32,979 bases of DNA from Lachnospiraceae bacterium. GTDB taxonomy: Bacteria; Bacillota; Clostridia; Lachnospirales; Lachnospiraceae. The position numbers and the translations under genes are program-made. Positions 1 to 5,700 of this stretch are shown one piece after another (within the stretch, counting starts at the first letter, position 1; every line of letters starts with the position of its first letter). The notes beneath the pieces were generated by a model. It had not been told where the DNA came from and did no database searches. It saw only the letters and a program-made list of their open reading frames with translations. The DNA is taken from positions 1-32,979 of the forward strand of contig JAFZMO010000159.1 in assembly GCA_017551165.1 (NCBI GenBank), written 5' to 3'.

Positions 1-1
1 G

Positions 2-604
2 TTCACGGAGCGCGTGAACGAGCTGTACGAAGCGTGCGGCGTCTCGACGATCCTGGTCATCGGCGGAAGCGGAGAGTATCTATCGATCGCGGATTCGGTC
101 TACATGATGGACGAGTACGTGATCACCAACGTGACGAAGGAAGCGAAGGCGCTCGGAGGCGATCGCGACGATGCGGAGCAGTTTTCGGAAAATGCTCTGA
201 AGTCGGCAAGGTGGTCGCAGTCGCGTCAGCTGCTGGCGGAAGGCTTTACGCCGTATCCGGAGCAGGCGGCGCAGGAGAAGCTTGCGGTGCCGGACATCGG
301 TTTCATCCTGATCGGGGATGAGAAGATCGATACCAGGATGATTCAGAACATTCTCTGTCAGGAGCAGCGGACAGCGATCGGGTTCATGATCCGCCTGATG
401 GAAATCCGGCAGAATACTGCGAAAGTATGCTTGACTACAGCTGTAGAACGGCTGCTTGCGGAGATCGAGGAGAAGGGTCTCGATGCGATCTACTCGGGCT
501 TCTTCCCGGAGTGTGACCGTTTCCTGGCGATGCCGCGGCTGTACGACCTGTATGCCGTGATCAACCGCATGCGAAAACTCACGTATACGAAGATTGAGGC
601 ATAA
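2..604 (+). CDS. ABC-class P-loop ATPase, C-terminal part (partial)
   Basis: This is the 3' end of a gene that begins before the window; the open frame runs from base 2 to the TAA at 602-604, about 200 codons. The visible residues resemble the C-terminal half of the COG3044/PF09818 family (predicted ATPases of the ABC class). The stretch STILVIGGSGEYLSIADSV followed by YMMDEY matches the family's conserved segment in which a Walker-B-like strand is followed by the ADxVxxMD motif. The Walker A half must lie upstream of the window. The substrate of this family is not established; some members sit near RNA or nucleotide metabolism genes. A hairpin terminator follows directly, so this is the last gene of its unit. 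The family call rests on recalled motifs; the function is open. Confidence 0.72.
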   Translation, partial: FTERVNELYEACGVSTILVIGGSGEYLSIADSVYMMDEYVITNVTKEAKALGGDRDDAEQFSENALKSARWSQSRQLLAEGFTPYPEQAAQEKLAVPDIGFILIGDEKIDTRMIQNILCQEQRTAIGFMIRLMEIRQNTAKVCLTTAVERLLAEIEEKGLDAIYSGFFPECDRFLAMPRLYDLYAVINRMRKLTYTKIEA

Positions 605-610
605 TCTGTG

Positions 611-641
611 AGGGGCGCCGGTCATAAGCCGGCGCCTTTCC
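611..641 (+). terminator. Rho-independent terminator after the ATPase gene
   Basis: GGCGCCGG (614-621) pairs perfectly with CCGGCGCC (629-636) around a 7-nt loop. The stem can extend through G-U and A-U pairs to 611/639. The T-run is short (TTT then CC). Confidence 0.75.
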
Positions 642-644
642 AAA

Positions 645-673
645 TTGACAAGAAACATCGGCTTTGCTACAAT
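645..673 (+). promoter_or_regulatory. Sigma-A promoter of the flavodoxin lipoprotein gene
   Basis: A perfect -35 TTGACA (645-650) and TACAAT (668-673) are separated by 17 bp. Transcription should start near 680, giving a leader of about 60 nt. Confidence 0.85.
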
Positions 674-741
674 AAGGCAGCTACTTGGGAAGAGTATCGG
701 GGAGAAACAACTTCACAGACAGAATACGGGAGGATTTGAGT

Positions 742-1467
742 ATGAGAAAGAAACTGATCGTGATTGTGCTGTTCCTTTGCGTTATGCTTGTTTCGACAGC
801 ATGCGGTAAGGACGAAACGAACAATACCCCTATGCCGACGGCAGAGGCGACACCGACCTCGGAAACGACCAAGGCGCCTGAGGTGACAACAACGCCCGAG
901 GCGACGCCGACTGCGGAAGCAACACCGATGCCGGAGGCTACGCCGACCGCGGAGCCGACGCAGATCGTTACCGATCCGGGGAAAGTGCTCGTGGTCGTCT
1001 TCTCAGCTACCGGCAATACAAAGAAGGTTGCGGAGATGGTTGCGAAGACCGAAAATGCCGACCTTTACGAGATCGTTCCCGCGGTGCCGTACACGAGCGA
1101 GGACATTAACTACAACAATTACAGCTGCCGCGCGCTGAAGGAGCAGAGCAATGCAGCTGCACGGCCGGAGATCGGCAGCGAGACGATCGACATCTCCGGA
1201 TACACGAAGATCTATGTCGGCTATCCGATCTGGGCGGCCAGCGAACCGAGGATCATGGACACATTTGTCGAGAGTTATGACTTCGGTACGGCGACGGTGA
1301 TCCCGTTCTGCACCTCCGGAAGCAGCGGCATCGGTTCGACAGGGACCAAGCTGGCGACACTCGCCGGGAGCGGTAACTGGCAGAGCGGCAAGCGTTTCCC
1401 GGGAAGCGCGACGGAGAAAGATGTGCAGACCTGGATCGACAGCATGAAGCCGGCGCAGACGGAATAA
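742..1467 (+). CDS. Lipid-anchored flavodoxin-domain protein
   Basis: The protein has 241 residues. The start at 742 has a GGGAGGA site about 8 nt upstream; the frame is open further upstream but lacks such a site. Residues 1-20 form a lipoprotein signal (KK, hydrophobic core, VSTA) with the lipidated cysteine at 21. Residues 25-78 are a Thr/Pro/Glu/Ala-rich linker of near-repeats of the type EATPT, typical of a flexible spacer across the cell wall. From about residue 81 there is a flavodoxin fold (Flavodoxin_4 type): the strand VLVVVFS leads into the FMN phosphate loop SATGNT at 88-93, and later YVGYPIWA and PFCTSGSSGIG correspond to flavin-isoalloxazine loops. It should therefore carry FMN outside the membrane and take part in extracytoplasmic electron transfer. 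The partner is not visible here. The fold call is firm; the physiological role is inference. Confidence 0.85.
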   Translation: MRKKLIVIVLFLCVMLVSTACGKDETNNTPMPTAEATPTSETTKAPEVTTTPEATPTAEATPMPEATPTAEPTQIVTDPGKVLVVVFSATGNTKKVAEMVAKTENADLYEIVPAVPYTSEDINYNNYSCRALKEQSNAAARPEIGSETIDISGYTKIYVGYPIWAASEPRIMDTFVESYDFGTATVIPFCTSGSSGIGSTGTKLATLAGSGNWQSGKRFPGSATEKDVQTWIDSMKPAQTE

Positions 1468-1505
1468 CCGTCGGTCACGGGATTGCGTAAAATATGTTTG
1501 CGATG

Positions 1506-1536
1506 ATGAGGCGAGCCGCGAGGCAGCCTCATTTTT
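1506..1536 (+). terminator. Rho-independent terminator after the flavodoxin gene
   Basis: ATGAGGC (1506-1512) pairs with GCCTCAT (1526-1532). An inner GCC/GGC helix is capped by a GCGA tetraloop (1518-1521). A run of five T follows. Confidence 0.82.
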
Positions 1537-1581
1537 CGTGTCGTTAAAAGCGGTGTCACCCCTCCTACCCCGAAAACAATG

Positions 1582-1610
1582 TTGACAATGTAACGGAACA
1601 CCGTTATACT
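1582..1610 (+). promoter_or_regulatory. Promoter of the XRE/nucleotidyltransferase operon
   Basis: TTGACA (1582-1587) and TATACT (1605-1610) lie 17 bp apart. The spacer is almost filled by the first operator palindrome (1591-1606), so a bound regulator would block RNA polymerase. The same transcript can continue into the two-component genes at 3034-4712. Confidence 0.85.
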
Positions 1611-1665
1611 ATAATCATACTACGGCGTACCGTTATATTTTCCGATAAAACGGTATACCGTTATA
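1591..1665 (+). promoter_or_regulatory. Triple operator, CCGTTATA repeats with inverted partners
   Basis: Three sites share the right half CCGTTATA at 1601-1608, 1630-1637 and 1658-1665. Each has an inverted left half: TAACGG-AACA-CCGTTA (1591-1606, perfect 6+6), ACGG-CGTA-CCGT (1622-1633) and AACGG-TATA-CCGTT (1649-1662). Spacing is 29 and 28 bp. Site 1 lies between -35 and -10; sites 2 and 3 lie in the transcribed leader. The most likely binder is the XRE protein encoded 40 bp downstream (inference). Confidence 0.8.
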
Positions 1666-1704
1666 AGCGCTTTGCGGATTACGGCAATTACGGAGGAGAA
1701 AACG

Positions 1705-2271
1705 ATGTTTCGCGATCTGTTAAACAAGAAAAATATTACGGCATACCGCCTTTCCAAGGAGAGCGGTGTCCCTTATGCGACCATCAGTGACCTGTGCTGC
1801 GGGAAGACGAAGATCGAGAAGTGCGCGGCAGAGACAGTGTACCGCATTGCCAAGACGCTTGGAATGACGATGGAGGAGATCATTGAACCTCATACTCATT
1901 ACAGACAGTCGTTTGACCTGTTCCGAAGCGAGGTCTGCCACAGAGTCAAAGGGCTCGGAGATCTCGATTTTCTGATCGAAATGCTGAACGGTAATGCTGC
2001 CGAGGATTATTATGCGCGTGGATGGTATCCGGAGGCATTATACCTTGTGGCAATGGTTGATTACCTGAGCAGAGTGAATGATATTCCGCTTTGCGATAAG
2101 TATAATTCGCTGCGGGGGAGCAAGCTTCAAAAGCCGCTGTTTCCTTCCAGCTTGCGTATCGAGGCTAAGGTGCTTAAGGATGATTCCCTTTTGGATAAGG
2201 CGATCGATAACGCGATTCCGGAGTTCGCACGGTTTAATATCATAGAGGGGGAGGTGCGAGATGTCTGTTAA
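1705..2271 (+). CDS. XRE-family transcriptional regulator, putative antitoxin
   Basis: The protein has 188 residues. ATG 1705 is chosen because GGAGGAG at 1692-1698 is correctly spaced. Residues 1-60 are a Cro/C1-type helix-turn-helix (ITAYRLSKESGVPYATISDL, then later YRIAKTLGMTMEEII). Residues about 75-188 form a second domain that I know only as the C-terminal part of regulators encoded next to nucleotidyltransferase-fold toxins (the segment GWYPEALYLVAMVDYL is characteristic). It should bind the triple operator just upstream and repress its own operon. The gene overlaps the next by 11 bp, so the two are translationally coupled. A- and T-ending codons are more common here than in flanking genes, suggesting acquisition. 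The HTH is certain; the antitoxin role is inferred from context. Confidence 0.82.
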   Translation: MFRDLLNKKNITAYRLSKESGVPYATISDLCCGKTKIEKCAAETVYRIAKTLGMTMEEIIEPHTHYRQSFDLFRSEVCHRVKGLGDLDFLIEMLNGNAAEDYYARGWYPEALYLVAMVDYLSRVNDIPLCDKYNSLRGSKLQKPLFPSSLRIEAKVLKDDSLLDKAIDNAIPEFARFNIIEGEVRDVC

Positions 2272-3037
2272 TGCGTCCGATGACAATAAGAGGATCACTC
2301 GGGAGACTCTGAATCAATTGCTTTCCGAGTTGGCAAAAGAATACAAAAAACTTGCCGGCAAGAAAACACCGGCAGAGATTGTTATGGTAGGCGGAGCCGT
2401 AATCGTATCGGAATACGGTTTCCGTGGTATGACGGAGGATATTGATGCCGTGATCCAGGCGGCTTCTGCGATGAAAGAAGCGATAGCACGAGTGGAGGAG
2501 CGATATGATCTGCCACATGGATGGATCAATACCGATTTCATGAAGACATCTTTGTACAGTCGAAATCTTGTTGTGTGTTCTTCACACTATCGAACGATTA
2601 ATCAGACGTTCAATGTCAGGGTAGTAAAAGGCGAATACCTGATTGCAATGAAGCTTAGATCATACCGTGATTATAAGAATGATATTTCGGATATTGTCGG
2701 AATTCTGGCGGCACATAAGGAAAAGGGCGAACCGATTACAATGGAGCGGATTGAAAAAGCGGTCGTTGATCTGTACGGTTCGTGGGAAGGGTTTTATCCG
2801 AAGGCTGTTCAGTTCATCAAAGACGCGGTACAATGTACCGATTATGATGCCTTGTACTCAATAACGCGGGAAGGTGAAAAAGAAGCAAAAGAAATCCTGC
2901 TTGAATATGAAAACCGATATCCGGGGTTCATATCAAACAACAACGTGAAGAGTGTCGTTGAGCGAATCCGAGAGAAAAAGAAATCGGCTGAAAAAAACAA
3001 TACAAAAGATATTCCCGACCGGAGGGACGACGAATGA
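2261..3037 (+). CDS. DUF6036-like nucleotidyltransferase, putative toxin of a TA-like pair
   Basis: The protein has 258 residues. ATG 2261 follows GGGGGAGG closely and overlaps the regulator gene by 11 bp. The fold is that of minimal nucleotidyltransferases: the P-loop-like strand VMVGGAVIV (G44-G45) is followed by the metal-binding TEDIDAV motif (D60, D62). A distal KLRSYRDYKNDISDI helix (K131-D144) is the usual signature of DUF6036/AbiEii-like proteins. This combination suggests transfer of a nucleotide to protein or RNA. The C-terminal 40 residues are highly charged. The stop codon overlaps the ATG of the response regulator (ATGA at 3034-3037), an unexpected link to a signalling operon. 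GC content is visibly low; the line 2641-2700 is about 35% GC, while the genes from 3034 on are GC-rich. The fold is well supported; toxin activity is inference. Confidence 0.75.
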   Translation: MSVNASDDNKRITRETLNQLLSELAKEYKKLAGKKTPAEIVMVGGAVIVSEYGFRGMTEDIDAVIQAASAMKEAIARVEERYDLPHGWINTDFMKTSLYSRNLVVCSSHYRTINQTFNVRVVKGEYLIAMKLRSYRDYKNDISDIVGILAAHKEKGEPITMERIEKAVVDLYGSWEGFYPKAVQFIKDAVQCTDYDALYSITREGEKEAKEILLEYENRYPGFISNNNVKSVVERIREKKKSAEKNNTKDIPDRRDDE

Positions 3038-3705
3038 AGAGAATTTTCCTGATCGAAGACGACTACGCGCTTGCGCAGGCGGTGAAAAAACAGATTGAGA
3101 GCTGGGGCAACGAGGTTGTCACGGCGCGGGATTTCCGCAACGTGATGGAGGAGTTTGCGGCGTGCGATCCGCAGCTGGTGCTCGTGGATGTGATGCTGCC
3201 GTTCTTCAACGGTTACCACTGGTGCACGGAGATCCGCAAGGTATCGAACGTGCCGATCGTGTTCCTCTCATCTGCGGCGGACAACATGAACATTGTCATG
3301 GCGATGAACCTCGGCGCGGATGACTTCATCCCGAAGCCCGTGGATCCGATGGTGCTCACCGCGAAGGTGTCCGCCATTTTACGAAGAGCGTACGACCTCG
3401 GCGAGATGCCGCAGGAGCTGGAGCACCGGGGACTGAAGCTCAATCTCGGCGACAATTCCGTGACGGTGCACGGCGAGCGCGTCGAGCTTACGAAAAATGA
3501 GTTCCGCATCCTGCGCACGCTCCTTGAGAACAGCGGGAAGATCGTGTCCCGCGACCGGTTGATGACGGCGCTGTGGCAGGATGACTGTTACGTGGAGGAA
3601 AACACGCTGACGGTCAATGTGACAAGGCTTCGCAAGAAGCTGGAGGCCATCGGCCTTCCGGAGTTTATTAAGACAAAAGTGGGAAGCGGGTATATTGTCG
3701 AATGA
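3034..3705 (+). CDS. OmpR-family response regulator, BceR type
   Basis: The protein has 223 residues. The receiver domain (1-115) carries the acidic pair E8-D9-D10, the phosphoacceptor D52 (VLVDVMLP) and K101 (FIPKP). The C-terminal winged helix (about 130-223) includes ELTKNEFRILRTLLEN and VNVTRLRKKL. ATG 3034 overlaps the preceding stop as ATGA, and its ribosome site (GGAGGG, 3021-3026) lies inside the nucleotidyltransferase gene. Its own stop overlaps the kinase start, again as ATGA. The neighbouring short kinase and large-loop permease identify the BceRSAB class, which senses cell-wall antibiotics and antimicrobial peptides. The predicted target is the TTACA-N4-TGTCA site at 4717-4730. 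Confidence 0.93.
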   Translation: MKRIFLIEDDYALAQAVKKQIESWGNEVVTARDFRNVMEEFAACDPQLVLVDVMLPFFNGYHWCTEIRKVSNVPIVFLSSAADNMNIVMAMNLGADDFIPKPVDPMVLTAKVSAILRRAYDLGEMPQELEHRGLKLNLGDNSVTVHGERVELTKNEFRILRTLLENSGKIVSRDRLMTALWQDDCYVEENTLTVNVTRLRKKLEAIGLPEFIKTKVGSGYIVE

Positions 3706-4712
3706 GATTTTTCGTGGAATTTCTGAAGGAACGGTTTTATCCGATCGTGTGGGGCCTGGTTGCGCTCGCGATCGGGATCCTCGTGTTCTGGCTGCACAAC
3801 ATTGAGCCGGAGGCGCTGATCTACACGGTGATGCTGTGCTTCGCCGCAGGTGTCCTGCTCGTGGCGACGGACTTCATCCGCGAGCTGCGCCATCACAGGG
3901 CGCGTCTTCGCAGCATCCGCACGGCCGCCTACGAGGTCGGCGACCTGCGCGATGAGTACGGCGTGGCAGCGACCGACTACGCGGAGCTGGTGCATGCGTT
4001 GTGGAAGCGCATTGAGGACCTGCAGATGCAGATGTTTACGGAGCGCCGCGAGGCGAAGGACTACTATACGACCTGGGTGCACCAGATCAAGACGCCGCTC
4101 TCTGTCATGCAGATGCTGGTGAAATCGGAGGACACCGAGCTGAGCCGGGCTGTCGCTGCGGAATTGTTCCGCACGGAGCAGTACGTCGACATGGCGCTCG
4201 GGTACATCCGCCTGGGTGAGGAGGCCTCGGACCTGGCATTTCGCGAGTGCGACCTCGATGAGCTGATCCGCGCGTCGGTGCGGCGGTATGCACCGCAGTT
4301 TATCGCGCGGAAGCTTTCATTTTCCTATGAACCGAACTCGGTGAAGGTTGTGACTGACGGCAAATGGTTCACCTTCCTTCTGGAGCAGCTTCTCTCCAAC
4401 GCGGTCAAGTACACGTATGAGGGCGGCGTGACCGTCAAGCTCACGGACGACGCGAAGGTGATCGTGAGCGACACCGGCATCGGCATCGCGCCGGAGGATG
4501 TGCCGCGCGTCTTTGAGAAGGGCTTCACCGGCTTCAACGGACGCAGGGTGTCGGACACCGGCACAGACGGCGGTCGCGCGACAGGACTCGGCCTGTACCT
4601 GTGCAAGAAGACCGCCCACAAGCTGAACGTCGGGCTCTCCGTGGAATCCGAAGTGGGGAAGGGGACCACATTTACCGTGGATATGAAGAAGGAACAGACA
4701 CTGCTGGATTAA
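3702..4712 (+). CDS. Intramembrane-sensing histidine kinase, BceS type
   Basis: The protein has 336 residues, usual for this class. Two membrane segments (about 12-31 and 37-56) are joined by only a few residues, so there is no real external sensor domain. Such kinases are activated through the partner permease. The dimerisation/phosphoacceptor segment holds H127 in TTWVHQIKTPLSVM. The ATPase domain has the N box (LLSNAVKYT, N233), G1 box (SDTGIGI, D257) and a GLGL box at 295-298. It is the phosphodonor of the response regulator encoded immediately upstream (4-bp overlap). No terminator is visible before the regulatory region at 4717. Confidence 0.92.
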   Translation: MRFFVEFLKERFYPIVWGLVALAIGILVFWLHNIEPEALIYTVMLCFAAGVLLVATDFIRELRHHRARLRSIRTAAYEVGDLRDEYGVAATDYAELVHALWKRIEDLQMQMFTERREAKDYYTTWVHQIKTPLSVMQMLVKSEDTELSRAVAAELFRTEQYVDMALGYIRLGEEASDLAFRECDLDELIRASVRRYAPQFIARKLSFSYEPNSVKVVTDGKWFTFLLEQLLSNAVKYTYEGGVTVKLTDDAKVIVSDTGIGIAPEDVPRVFEKGFTGFNGRRVSDTGTDGGRATGLGLYLCKKTAHKLNVGLSVESEVGKGTTFTVDMKKEQTLLD

Positions 4713-4716
4713 GACC

Positions 4717-4751
4717 TTACAAAAATGTCACATTGCGGACGCAAAATGTAA
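4717..4751 (+). promoter_or_regulatory. Predicted BceR-type binding site
   Basis: TTACA-AAAA-TGTCA (4717-4730) fits the TNACA-N4-TGTAA pattern described for Firmicute BceR-like regulators, with one deviation that keeps the symmetry. A second half-site, AAAATGTAA (4743-4751), lies exactly 21 bp downstream of AAAATGTCA, two helical turns away on the same DNA face. Confidence 0.7.
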
Positions 4752-4761
4752 CCGGAATCGA

Positions 4762-4790
4762 TGTTTCTGCGGACACAGGCGGCGTATAAT
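4762..4790 (+). promoter_or_regulatory. Activated promoter of the BceAB-type transporter
   Basis: A perfect -10 TATAAT (4785-4790) lacks a recognisable -35 (TGTTTC at 4762-4767 with a 17-bp spacer). This fits an activator-dependent promoter with the BceR-like sites just upstream. The leader to the ATG at 4936 is about 140 nt and GC-rich; I see no further element in it. Confidence 0.68.
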
Positions 4791-4935
4791 CGCCAATGTA
4801 AGCAGGAGATGCGGGTTGCTGCGCACGCCGGTGACACGATGTGGGGGAGATGACACCGAACTGGGGGAGAGCGCAGCGCGGCTTCCCGTAACCTGCACAT
4901 AAATACGCGGCGCGGCCGCAAGACGGAGGCTGACA

Positions 4936-5700
4936 ATGGCAATTTTGGATGTAAAAAATCTGCAGAAGATCTACACGACGAGATTCGGCGGAAGTAAGGT
5001 GCAGGCACTCTCGGATGTGACATTTTCCGTAGAGAAGGGGGAGTATGTGGCGATCATGGGCGAGTCGGGCTCCGGCAAGACGACGCTCCTCAACATTCTG
5101 GCGGCGCTCGACCGCCCGACCAACGGTAAGGTTTACCTGGAGGACAAGGAGCTCTCGGGCATCAAGGAGTCGGAGATGGCGACCTTCCGCCGCGAGAACC
5201 TCGGCTTTGTGTTCCAGGAGTTCAACCTGCTGGATACATTTTCCATCCGTGACAACATTCTGCTGCCGCTTGTCTTAAACGGCGCGAAGCCCGCGGAGCT
5301 TGAGGGAAAGCTTCAGCCGATCGCAGAGAGACTCGGCATCGCGGACCTTCTTGCAAAATTCCCTTACGAGGTGTCCGGCGGTCAGAAGCAGCGCACGGCT
5401 GTGGCGCGCGCACTGATCACGGATCCGAAGCTGATCCTGGCCGATGAGCCTACCGGTGCGCTTGACTCGAAGTCCACCGACGATCTCCTGCGCGTGTTCC
5501 GCGATATCAATTCGCAGGGACAGACAATTCTTATGGTTACGCACTCGACGAAGGCGGCGAGCCACGCTTCGCGAGTGTTGTTCATCCGCGACGGCGAGGT
5601 GTTCCATCAGATTTATCGAGGCGACTGCACGAACGAGCAGCTGTACCAGAAGATCTCGGACACGCTCACACTTCTTACGACGGGTGGTGAGAAGCGATGA
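4936..5700 (+). CDS. ABC transporter ATPase, BceA type
   Basis: The protein has 254 residues, the normal length. It shows Walker A GESGSGKTT (42-50), a Q-loop in FVFQEFNLLD, signature VSGGQKQR, Walker B LILADEPTGALD with the catalytic glutamate, and the switch histidine in MVTHS. It belongs to the MacB/LolD-like group that powers mechanotransmission permeases. With the permease (4-bp ATGA overlap) it removes or frees lipid-II-cycle intermediates from bound peptide antibiotics and signals flux to the kinase. The ribosome site is GGAGG in GACGGAGGCTGACAATG. Confidence 0.93.
   Translation: MAILDVKNLQKIYTTRFGGSKVQALSDVTFSVEKGEYVAIMGESGSGKTTLLNILAALDRPTNGKVYLEDKELSGIKESEMATFRRENLGFVFQEFNLLDTFSIRDNILLPLVLNGAKPAELEGKLQPIAERLGIADLLAKFPYEVSGGQKQRTAVARALITDPKLILADEPTGALDSKSTDDLLRVFRDINSQGQTILMVTHSTKAASHASRVLFIRDGEVFHQIYRGDCTNEQLYQKISDTLTLLTTGGEKR

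Noticed and set aside
2826-2840. Palindrome CGGTAC-AAT-GTACCG with TACAAT, as an internal promoter or operator for the response regulator
   Set aside because: No acceptable -35 lies 16-18 bp upstream of TACAAT or of the nearby TATGAT, and the sequence is inside coding DNA. Not strong enough to list.
4791-4935. A riboswitch or attenuator in the leader of the Bce transporter genes
   Set aside because: The leader is GC-rich, but I found no terminator-type hairpin with a T-run and no known motif.
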